Shown in pieces: positions 58,901 through 64,000 of a DNA stretch of 64,000 nt (within the stretch, counting starts at the first letter, position 1; the number at the start of each line of letters is the position of its first letter). The stretch covers positions 1 through 64,000 of the forward strand of contig NZ_LN890656.1 in NCBI RefSeq assembly GCF_900066015.1. The letters run 5' to 3'. The notes beneath the pieces are model-generated. The model had not been told where the DNA came from. It did not search any database and saw only the letters and a list, made by a program, of their open reading frames with translations. The DNA comes from Candidatus Promineifilum breve (lineage in GTDB: Bacteria > Chloroflexota > Anaerolineae > Promineifilales > Promineifilaceae). A program made the translations under genes and the position numbers.

Positions 58901-59133
58901 CCCTGGTCGTTGTAGTCGTAGATGGGGACGATGGCGAAATGTTCCAGCGTGGCCGCGGCGCGGGCCTCGCGGGCAAAGCGGGCGCGCCCCTCGCCGCTGA
59001 AGAATTCGGGATGGGGGGCCTTGATAGCCACCTGGCGGCCGAGCGACGGGTCGTGGGCCAGATAGACATCGGCCATGCCCCCGGAACCGAGCGAGCGGAT
59101 GACGGTATAGTGGCCGAAGGCCGTGGGGGTCAT
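55942..59133 (-). CDS. Serine/threonine protein kinase with external PD40 beta-propeller
   Basis: 1063 residues, start at ATG 59133 with AGGAGG upstream. Kinase domain 1-270: GSGGMADVYLAHDPSLG, Lys38 (VAIKAP), HRDVKSANIL, DFGIAW, SPEQAQGIRDLDGRADLYSL. One membrane helix near 300-320, then a Thr/Pro linker, then about 700 residues of PD40 blades (LPDEIVFQSNRDGDYEIFIM and VSPDGQHIVFQSRANDNTD). The propeller probably senses an external ligand; the kinase signals inside. The TAA stop is in GGGCAGTAA, a GTGGGCA repeat unit, as in PstS. Confidence 0.9.
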   Translation of the reverse strand: MTPTAFGHYTVIRSLGSGGMADVYLAHDPSLGRQVAIKAPHPEFFSGEGRARFAREARAAATLEHFAIVPIYDYNDQGQMPYMVMRYLTGGALDDRIAHRPMHPAAALPILERIAAALDYAHGRGVIHRDVKSANILFDDKDNAYLSDFGIAWMAAAGESNRLTATGTVRGTFDYISPEQAQGIRDLDGRADLYSLAVVLFEMLTGDVPYRAESGLLVAAQHISAPVPDIRSRRPDLPPGLSAVMGRALAKRRDDRYPTGAALVADLQRALTGQRVATPPRSPTPRPTPTPTPGGTPSGRMTWLWAIVAVVALAVAAFALLRPTGSTANEATPVVQVPTATSNAPDPTSTVAAVTEVPPTVAPEPTVDDRSAPVVLPPLPDEIVFQSNRDGDYEIFIMNVDGSDQRQLTSNTAEDRYPRVSPDGQHIVFQSRANDNTDIYVMNRDGTDLTRLTSAESLDELPSWSPDGREILFNSWLGANTDSSDLFVIDVGGGEPQRLTETAINEAHADWSSTGRLVFNGTVPGEDFFQIYTSHADMSNGQQITNSQIDEYSPQWSPDGTRILFISERGNSTNSGLYSMNADGSDARLLYNGPTEEWGASWSADGTQIIFTIDQPDGTANIYIMDAGGGEPGLVTERGGYPSWAAGTLSPDGEITISATTARTSTGLMLSAGQPVVIEVAGGGWRAGAGDEWPAVGGGGDPQVASKPAFPVPDRPIMTLVGGVGGGAPFAVGERLAFTAAADGELWLGPNDDNPADNDGSLTVRVTLDGRTGQTRGGGLRLAAPPIPLSGDGLVQLTFVDEAHTSHYTAVFAPDQSRILMSVEMGDDWQVFEADPNGGGLGRQLTSGPYDHYQAALSPDGRSFLTSANRDGDGDIYLFDAATGEMLQQLTNDHALDYHPRWLPDGESFIYSADDEGSDNDEIFLMTLDGRRTQLTDDGTYDGFATPSADGQYIAFYSNREGDHEIYVMDIDGGNPRRLTISAGRDASPSFSPDGRWVVFESERGGRYEIYAMPFEGGETTRLTDSDGDNYFPIISPDGQWLMFQSTRGGNMEVYRQPWTLGQ

Positions 59134-59583
59134 GCGTCTGCCTCCTGATCTGGAACTGCGCCACGAGAGACAAACCGGGTTCGGGCGGCTGCCCCGGGGT
59201 AACTCACGCTCGCCCGGAACCCATCGCTAACGGGCCGGCCATCGCCAACCGGCCGGCCGCGGGCAAGGACACCCGGTCATTGTAGGATAATAATCCCTGC
59301 CCCGGTCGCTTGTCATGTGATGATTGTAATCGGTTACAGGTGCAATTACTCACCTTTTTGGGCGTCAAGCTCTCCTGTTTCTCCCCTGGCGGCCGTCGGC
59401 GCTCCCGGTACGGGCAGCCCCATCCCACCCAACCCACTCGTAGGTGGAGCTTCCAGCTCCACGTTGGCCCAGAGGGCGGAACTGGAAGTTCCGCCTACAG
59501 CGCGGCCGTTATCTTCTTCGCAAGGATATTATGGTAAAATAAATTAGGGTGTGTTCCAGAGTGAGCAGCGACAGGTGACGGGG
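59134..59583. other. 450-base gap between divergent kinase genes
   Basis: Holds a GTAGGTGGAGCTTCCAGCTC/GTTCCGCCTAC hairpin repeat at 59440-59498. TAAAAT at 59535-59540 is a weak -10 for the plus-strand kinase. The rest (59134-59439) shows no ORF or recognisable site. Confidence 0.65.
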
Positions 59584-61194
59584 ATGGCCGACATAAAATC
59601 CATCGGGCGCTACGAGGTACGGGGTATTATCGGCCGCGGCGGCATGGCTACGGTCTACCGCGCCGCCGATCCGGCCGGCGGGCCTGAGGTCGCCGTCAAG
59701 CTCATGTCGGGCGAGCTGGCCCTGGATGAGCAGTTCCACAAGCGCTTCCGCCGCGAGGCCGACGTGCTGCGCCGCCTGCAACACCCCGGCATCGTCGGCG
59801 TCCTCGACATCGGCGAGCACGACGGCCGCCCCTATCTGGTGATGCCCTATCTGAGCGGCGGCACGCTGGCCGACCGGCTGGAGCGCGGCCCCCTGCCCCC
59901 GGCCGAGATCGCCGCCCTGCTGCCGCCGCTGGCCGCCGCACTCGATCATGCCCACCGCCACGGCGTCATCCACCGCGACGTGAAGCCGTCCAACGTCCTC
60001 TTCGACGCCGCCGGCCGCCCCCTGCTGACCGATTTCGGCATTGTCAAGGTGCTGGGCGAGATGCAAACGCTCACCCGGCAGAGCGTGTTACTGGGCACGC
60101 CCGGCTACATCAGCCCCGAACAGTTGAGCGGGCTGGAAAAGCTGGACGGCCGCAGCGATGTCTACGCCCTGGGCGTCGTCGTCTTCGAGATGCTGACCGG
60201 CCGGCTGCCCTTCGCCGCCGACCATCCCATGGCCGTGGCCCTGCAACAGCTATCGGCCACGCCGCCCCGCCTGCGCAAGATCGACCCGGCCCTGGCCGCC
60301 GGCTGGCAGCCGGTCATCGACAAGGCGCTGGCCAAGAAACGGGATGACCGCTATCCCACGGCGGCCCATCTGGCCGCGGCCGTCGTGGCTGTGGCCGCCC
60401 CGCCGGCCACGGCCCACCGCCCGGCGACCGCGCGGCCGGCGCTGGCCCTGCTGGTCGTGGTGCTCATCGGCGGCGCTTTCCTGCTGTGGGCGATCAATCG
60501 CACGGCGGCCGAAGAGCCGCGGCCCACGCCGGCCGTGGCCCAGTCCACGACGACTGCCCCGGCGGCCCAGCCGACCTCGACCCTGGCCGCGCCGGTCGCC
60601 GCGCCCACCGGCAACGGCACGTTGATGGCCGTGGTCGCCCCGGTCACGGTGACGACCTCCGCGACCGACGCCCCGGCCGGGCCGCCCCGCGCGCGCCTGA
60701 CGACGGCCACCACCTTGCGCGCCGGGCCGGGCACGGTCTATGACCCGGTGGCCCAACTGGTCGCCGGCGACGAGGCCACGGTGATCGGCCGGGATACGGT
60801 GTGGGCCTGGTTTGCCCTGCGGCTGAATGACGGCCGCGAAGGCTGGGCGCCGCGCACCGCGCTGGAGCTGCTCGACGACGCCACGGCCGAAATCGCCGTC
60901 GCCGCCACCATCCCCGCCCCGCCGGCCTCGGCCACCGCGCCGCCCACCGCCGCGGTGCCCACCGCCCTCACCCTGCCGACGACCGCCTTCGCCACGGCCA
61001 TCATTCCGCCGACCCTACGCCCGACCACCCTGCCGCCGACGGCCGCGCCGCAACCGACCTCGCCGCCGCAACCGCCCACCGACGAGCCGCCGACCCAGCC
61101 GCCACCAACGCCTGTCCCGCCCACAGTGGCCGTGCCGCCCACGGTGGCCGTGCCGCCGACGGTGACGGCGCAGCCGACCGTGGCTGTCCCCTGA
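59584..61194 (+). CDS. Serine/threonine protein kinase with external SH3b domain
   Basis: 536 residues from ATG 59584 (a GTG at 59551 is possible). Kinase domain 1-270: IIGRGGMATVYRAAD, Lys39 (VAVKL), HRDVKPSNVLFDAAGRP, DFGIVK, LGTPGYISPEQLSGLEKLDG. Membrane helix at about 285-305, a Thr/Pro linker, then an SH3b domain at about 365-430 (ARLTTATTLRAGPGTVYDPV) and a long Pro/Thr tail. The kinase domain resembles the divergent neighbour but the sensor differs, wall-binding instead of propeller. Confidence 0.9.
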   Translation: MADIKSIGRYEVRGIIGRGGMATVYRAADPAGGPEVAVKLMSGELALDEQFHKRFRREADVLRRLQHPGIVGVLDIGEHDGRPYLVMPYLSGGTLADRLERGPLPPAEIAALLPPLAAALDHAHRHGVIHRDVKPSNVLFDAAGRPLLTDFGIVKVLGEMQTLTRQSVLLGTPGYISPEQLSGLEKLDGRSDVYALGVVVFEMLTGRLPFAADHPMAVALQQLSATPPRLRKIDPALAAGWQPVIDKALAKKRDDRYPTAAHLAAAVVAVAAPPATAHRPATARPALALLVVVLIGGAFLLWAINRTAAEEPRPTPAVAQSTTTAPAAQPTSTLAAPVAAPTGNGTLMAVVAPVTVTTSATDAPAGPPRARLTTATTLRAGPGTVYDPVAQLVAGDEATVIGRDTVWAWFALRLNDGREGWAPRTALELLDDATAEIAVAATIPAPPASATAPPTAAVPTALTLPTTAFATAIIPPTLRPTTLPPTAAPQPTSPPQPPTDEPPTQPPPTPVPPTVAVPPTVAVPPTVTAQPTVAVP

Positions 61195-61347
61195 GTAGGG
61201 GCTAGGTTCTAGGTGCTAGGGGCTAGGGAAGAGCGTTCTGCTTCCTAGGGGCTAGAGGCTAGGGAAGAGCGCTCTGCCCCTAGTCCCTAGAACCTAGCCC
61301 CTAGAACCTAGCCCCTAGAACCTAGAAACTAGCCCCTAGCCCCTACT
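61195..61347. repeat. Inverted TAGGGGC/TAGGTTC repeat block
   Basis: The longest block of this family: GGGGCTAGGTTCTAGGTGC units face CCCTAGAACCTAGCCCC units around GAAGAGCG elements. Confidence 0.85.
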
Positions 61348-61357
61348 ACGCCACCTA

Positions 61358-61366
61358 TGCTATAAT
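61358..61366 (+). promoter_or_regulatory. Extended -10 promoter of the receiver-PP2C gene
   Basis: TGCTATAAT at 61358-61366, an extended -10; start codon at 61389, so the leader is about 16 bases. Confidence 0.55.
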
Positions 61367-61388
61367 CCCCCCGCAACACGGGTAACCC

Positions 61389-62753
61389 ATGACCATTCGC
61401 ATCATTATCGCCGACGACCACAGCGTGGTGCGCCAGGGGCTGCGCATGTTCCTCGGCCTCGACCCCGACCTGCAAGTGGTCGGCGAGGCGGTCAATGGGG
61501 CCGAGGCGGTGGAGCGCGCCGCCGCGCTGCGGCCCGACGTGGTGTTGATGGACCTGATCATGCCGGTGATGAGCGGGCTGGAGGCCACGGCCGAAATTCG
61601 CCGCCGCGGCCTGCCGTCGCAGGTCATCGTCGTCACCAGCGTCATCGAGGAAGCGGCGGTCACGGCCGTCATCAAGGCCGGGGCCATCGGTTATCTGCTG
61701 AAGGACACCGAGGCCGACGAATTGGGCCGGGCCATCAAGGCCGCCGCCGCCGGTCGCGCCCAACTGTCGCCCCAAATCGCCGCCCGCCTGCTGGTGGAGA
61801 CGCAGAGCGCCGCCGGCCCCGACAGCCTGAGCGACCGCGAGAACGAGGTGTTGCGCCTGGCGGCCGAGGGCCTCAGCGATGAGCAGATCGCCCTGCGCCT
61901 GCTGGTCAGTGAGCCGGTCGTCCATTCCCACGTGGCCGGCATCGTCGAGAAGCTGCGCCTGACGAACCAATCCCCAGACCAGCCGGAGCGCGTGGAAAGC
62001 CAGGGCCAACGCACGGAGCGCGAGCTTCAACAGGCGCGCCGCATCCAGATGAGCCTGCTGCCCGACCATTACCCGGCCGCCCCCGGCTGGGAGTTCGCCG
62101 CCGGCTATGAAGCGGCGCGCGAGATCGGCGGCGACGACCTGTATGACTTCATCGACTGGCCCGACGCGCCGCAACGGGTGGGGTTGCTCATCGCCGACGT
62201 ATCGGGCAAGGGCACGGCCGCGGCCCTGTTCATGGCCCACAGCCGGGCCATGATTCGCGGCGCGGCCCAGACCCCGGCCGGCCCGGCGGCCACGCTGGCC
62301 CAGGCCAACGGCCACATCGCCCGCGACAACCAGGCCATGCTGTTCGTCAGTGCCTTCTACGCCGTGCTGGACACGGGCGACGGCCGCCTGACCTACGCCA
62401 ACGCCGGCCACAACGTGCCCATTTTGCGCCGCGCCGACGGATCGACGGCCGAGGTGACGAGCCGCGGCATGGTGCTGGGCATCATGGACGACATGACTTA
62501 TGACGAGGATGAGATCGTTTTGGCCCCCGGCGATCTGCTGCTACTCTACACCGACGGCATCACCGAGGCCACGAACCCGGCCGCCGAACTCTTCGGCCTG
62601 GCGCGGCTGATGGCCGCCATCCCCCCCAGCCCGGCCACGGCCCAGGAGGTCGTCGCCGCCATCATCGCCGCTGTCAACGCGTTTGGCGGCGATACGGCGC
62701 AGGCGGATGATTTGACGGTGGTAGCTGTGAAGAGAATGACGAATTACGAATGA
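61389..62753 (+). CDS. Receiver-LuxR-type HTH-PP2C (SpoIIE/RsbU) fusion
   Basis: 454 residues. Receiver 1-120 with Asp9/Asp10 and phospho-acceptor Asp55 (VVLMDLIMPVMSG). A GerE-type HTH at about 147-195 (LSDRENEVLRLAAEGLSDEQ, then VVHSHVAGIVEKLRL). A short coiled linker (TERELQQARRIQMSLLPDHY) and a PP2C domain at about 225-450 with metal motifs GGDDLYDF, DVSGKG, YANAGHN, TDGITEA and DDLTVV. It can in principle bind DNA, receive phosphate and remove phosphate from Ser/Thr proteins, such as the kinases upstream or an anti-sigma partner. The C-terminal MTNYE and stop are ATTACGA repeat. Confidence 0.9.
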   Translation: MTIRIIIADDHSVVRQGLRMFLGLDPDLQVVGEAVNGAEAVERAAALRPDVVLMDLIMPVMSGLEATAEIRRRGLPSQVIVVTSVIEEAAVTAVIKAGAIGYLLKDTEADELGRAIKAAAAGRAQLSPQIAARLLVETQSAAGPDSLSDRENEVLRLAAEGLSDEQIALRLLVSEPVVHSHVAGIVEKLRLTNQSPDQPERVESQGQRTERELQQARRIQMSLLPDHYPAAPGWEFAAGYEAAREIGGDDLYDFIDWPDAPQRVGLLIADVSGKGTAAALFMAHSRAMIRGAAQTPAGPAATLAQANGHIARDNQAMLFVSAFYAVLDTGDGRLTYANAGHNVPILRRADGSTAEVTSRGMVLGIMDDMTYDEDEIVLAPGDLLLLYTDGITEATNPAAELFGLARLMAAIPPSPATAQEVVAAIIAAVNAFGGDTAQADDLTVVAVKRMTNYE

Positions 62754-62817
62754 CGAATGACGAATAAAGAGCGCGCTCTTCATTCGTCATTCGTCATTCG
62801 TCATTCGTAATTAGGTA
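62739..62817. repeat. Inverted ATTACGA/ATTCGTC repeat block
   Basis: AATGACGAATTACGAATGACG units (given in shorter form: ATGACGAATTACGAATG) face CATTCGTCATTCGTCATTC units; includes the stop of the PP2C gene. Confidence 0.85.
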
Positions 62818-62820
62818 TTT

Positions 62821-63465
62821 ATGTCAATTAGCGTCTTACTGGTAGATGACCATGCCGTCGTATTGAACGGCCTGACCATGTTCCTGGGGTTGGACCCGGA
62901 ACTGGCAATTGTCGGCCGGGCGGCCAACGGGGCCGAGGCGGTGCGGCTGGCCCATGAGCTGCTGCCCGACGTGGTGCTGATGGACCTGCTCATGCCGGTC
63001 ATGGATGGCATCACGGCCACGACCATCATCCGCCGCGAGCTGCCGGAGGTGGAGGTCGTGGCCCTGACCAGCGTCCTCGACGACGACAAGGTGATCGGGG
63101 CCATCCGCGCCGGGGCCATCGGCTACCTGCTGAAGGACACCGAGGCCGACGAGTTGCGCCGGGCGATCAAGGCCGCCGCCGCCGGGCAGGTGCAACTGTC
63201 GCCGCAGGTCGTGGAGCGGCTGCTGCGCGAAGTGAAAACGCCCGACAGCCCGCGCCTGGGCGACTACGAGCAGGAGATTTTGCGGCTGGTGGCCCGCGGC
63301 CGTTCCAATGGCGAGATCGCCCAGGAACTGAAAGTGGGCGAGAAGGCGGTCAAGAATCTGGTGGGCGGCATCCTGAGCAAGTTGGGCGTGCCCAGCCGGA
63401 CGCAGGCGGCGCTGTATGCGCTGCGGACGGGGTTGGTGACGTTGGAAGAGACGGCGTTGAATTAA
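62821..63465 (+). CDS. NarL/LuxR-family response regulator
   Basis: 214 residues. Receiver with Asp9/Asp10 and Asp55 (VVLMDLLMPVMDG) and a GerE HTH at about 145-205 (LGDYEQEILRLVARGRSNGE, then KAVKNLVGGILSKLGVPSR). The receiver is very close to that of the fusion gene before it (AIGYLLKDTEADEL, RAIKAAAAG and QLSPQ in both), so the two arose by tandem duplication. No histidine kinase is adjacent; the donor may be elsewhere or the Ser/Thr kinases may act on it. Confidence 0.9.
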   Translation: MSISVLLVDDHAVVLNGLTMFLGLDPELAIVGRAANGAEAVRLAHELLPDVVLMDLLMPVMDGITATTIIRRELPEVEVVALTSVLDDDKVIGAIRAGAIGYLLKDTEADELRRAIKAAAAGQVQLSPQVVERLLREVKTPDSPRLGDYEQEILRLVARGRSNGEIAQELKVGEKAVKNLVGGILSKLGVPSRTQAALYALRTGLVTLEETALN

Positions 63466-63497
63466 TTACGAATTAGGAATTAGGAATTACGAATTGC
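63462..63497. repeat. AATTACG/AATTAGG repeat units
   Basis: TTAATTACGAATTAGGAATTA-type units (shorter: TTACGAATTAGGAATTAGG) begin at the stop codon of the NarL-type gene. Confidence 0.8.
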
Positions 63498-63507
63498 GAA
63501 GGTAAGT

Positions 63508-64000
63508 ATGAAGCGAGTTGTGCCTTTTTTGTTGTTGCTATTGGCTGCCTGTAGCCCCAACGGCGCGGCCGACCCTGATGCCGCCCGCGAGGCGGACACG
63601 GCCCCGGCGGCTGAGACGGTTCCACCGGCCGAACCGGCCACCGACGGCGAAATCGTCCAGCTCGTCTATCAGGATTGGCGCACCGACTGGTTTCCCGGCA
63701 TGGCCCAGGCGATGCTCGACGAGTTCCACCGGCTGCACCCCAACATCCGCGTCTTCTATACCCCCGACCCCGAAGACGTGCCCGGCGAAATGCCGGCCAT
63801 GTTCACCGCCGGCACCGCGCCGGACGTGATCAATGGCTGCTGCGACTTCTTCCCCGCCTGGGCCCAGGCCGGCTACCTGCTCGACCTGCGCCCCTATGCC
63901 GCCCGCGACCTGGACGCCGCCACCATCGCCGAATGGGACGAGGCCCAATACAACTCGTTCTTCACCGCCGACGGCCTGCATTACGCCCTGCCCAAATACC
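63508..64000 (+). CDS. Extracellular solute-binding lipoprotein (partial)
   Basis: First 164 codons of a gene cut by the window end. Signal peptide with lipobox LLAAC (Cys15), a short acidic linker and the start of a type-1 solute-binding fold: IVQLVYQDWRTDWFPGMAQA, MLDEFHRLHPNIRVFYTPD, GEMPAMFTAGTAPDVINGC and LLDLRPYAARDLDAATIAEW. It probably belongs to a sugar ABC transporter whose permease genes lie beyond 64000. Ribosome site GAAGG at 63498-63502. Confidence 0.85.
   Translation, partial: MKRVVPFLLLLLAACSPNGAADPDAAREADTAPAAETVPPAEPATDGEIVQLVYQDWRTDWFPGMAQAMLDEFHRLHPNIRVFYTPDPEDVPGEMPAMFTAGTAPDVINGCCDFFPAWAQAGYLLDLRPYAARDLDAATIAEWDEAQYNSFFTADGLHYALPKY

Noticed and set aside
57976-59148. 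390-residue plus frame opposite the kinase domain
   Set aside because: Kinase catalytic motifs on the minus strand settle the coding strand.
1-64000. tRNA, rRNA, prophage or insertion sequence
   Set aside because: No cloverleaf with a T-loop GGTTCGA context, no rRNA segments, no integrase or transposase motifs were found by eye on either strand.

Overview
The window is a high-GC bacterial chromosome segment with no rRNA, tRNA, CRISPR array, phage or transposase that I can see. The gene content points to Chloroflexota, probably the Anaerolineae/Caldilineae/Promineifilum side (inference, no marker-gene phylogeny possible here). The clues are PA14, SH3b and PD40 propeller exoproteins, Thr/Pro-rich linkers, serine/threonine kinases fused to propellers or SH3b domains, an effector-associated (EAD7-like) protein, a PstA with a long external insertion, and gaps packed with about a dozen families of short palindromic repeats.

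Layout. 1-7.2 kb: an FMN-binding stress protein, a cytochrome c lipoprotein, a PA14/SH3b exoprotein, a membrane EAD/SH3b protein and an aldo/keto reductase fused to a membrane protein. 7.2-13.6 kb: a potassium-type locus with a KimA-like permease, a Usp-like protein and a KdpE/KdpD-like pair, plus two small unknowns and a Tex fragment. 13.7-14.5 kb: an RlaP-type nucleotidyltransferase. 14.7-22.8 kb: a complete phosphate module, PhoB/PhoR-type pair followed by pstS-pstC-pstA-pstB-phoU, with a Pho box of five half-sites at about 11-bp spacing before pstS. 23-29.9 kb: a cyclic-nucleotide-binding protein, two propeller proteins, a DUF4160/DUF2442 pair and an ATP-grasp ligase.

30-35.7 kb is a defence-like cluster: HepT/MntA, BrnT/BrnA, a Uma2 nuclease-fold protein and a type ISP/IIG restriction-modification protein whose central segment is distinctly AT-rich. 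36-51 kb holds exoproteins, Era, a CN-hydrolase, a DUF1214 protein, an alpha/alpha toroid protein, an Lgt-like membrane protein, a DinB-like protein, a PD-(D/E)XK nuclease-like protein, a hydrolase lipoprotein, an MTA/SAH-nucleosidase-like enzyme, a CtpA-like protease lacking the usual lysine and a stand-alone AsnC ligand domain. 51.5-55.7 kb: PPK2, a SlyD-like isomerase with an intrinsic terminator in its leader, an RRM protein and a Thr/Pro-linker exoprotein. 55.9-63.5 kb is a signalling cluster: two divergent Ser/Thr kinases, a receiver-HTH-PP2C fusion and a NarL-type regulator. The window ends inside a solute-binding lipoprotein.

The most unusual signals are: (1) dispersed intergenic repeats that have moved into genes, supplying the stop codon and C-terminal tail of many unrelated proteins (for example STDxTDxTD ends on a CN-hydrolase and a nucleosidase) and in-frame inserts in the EAD protein; (2) a promoter followed at once by a folded, pseudoknot-capable RNA at 35971-36047; (3) leaderless-looking promoters in front of both toxin-antitoxin operons; (4) the EAD-EAD-membrane-SH3b architecture; and (5) the receiver-HTH-PP2C fusion.
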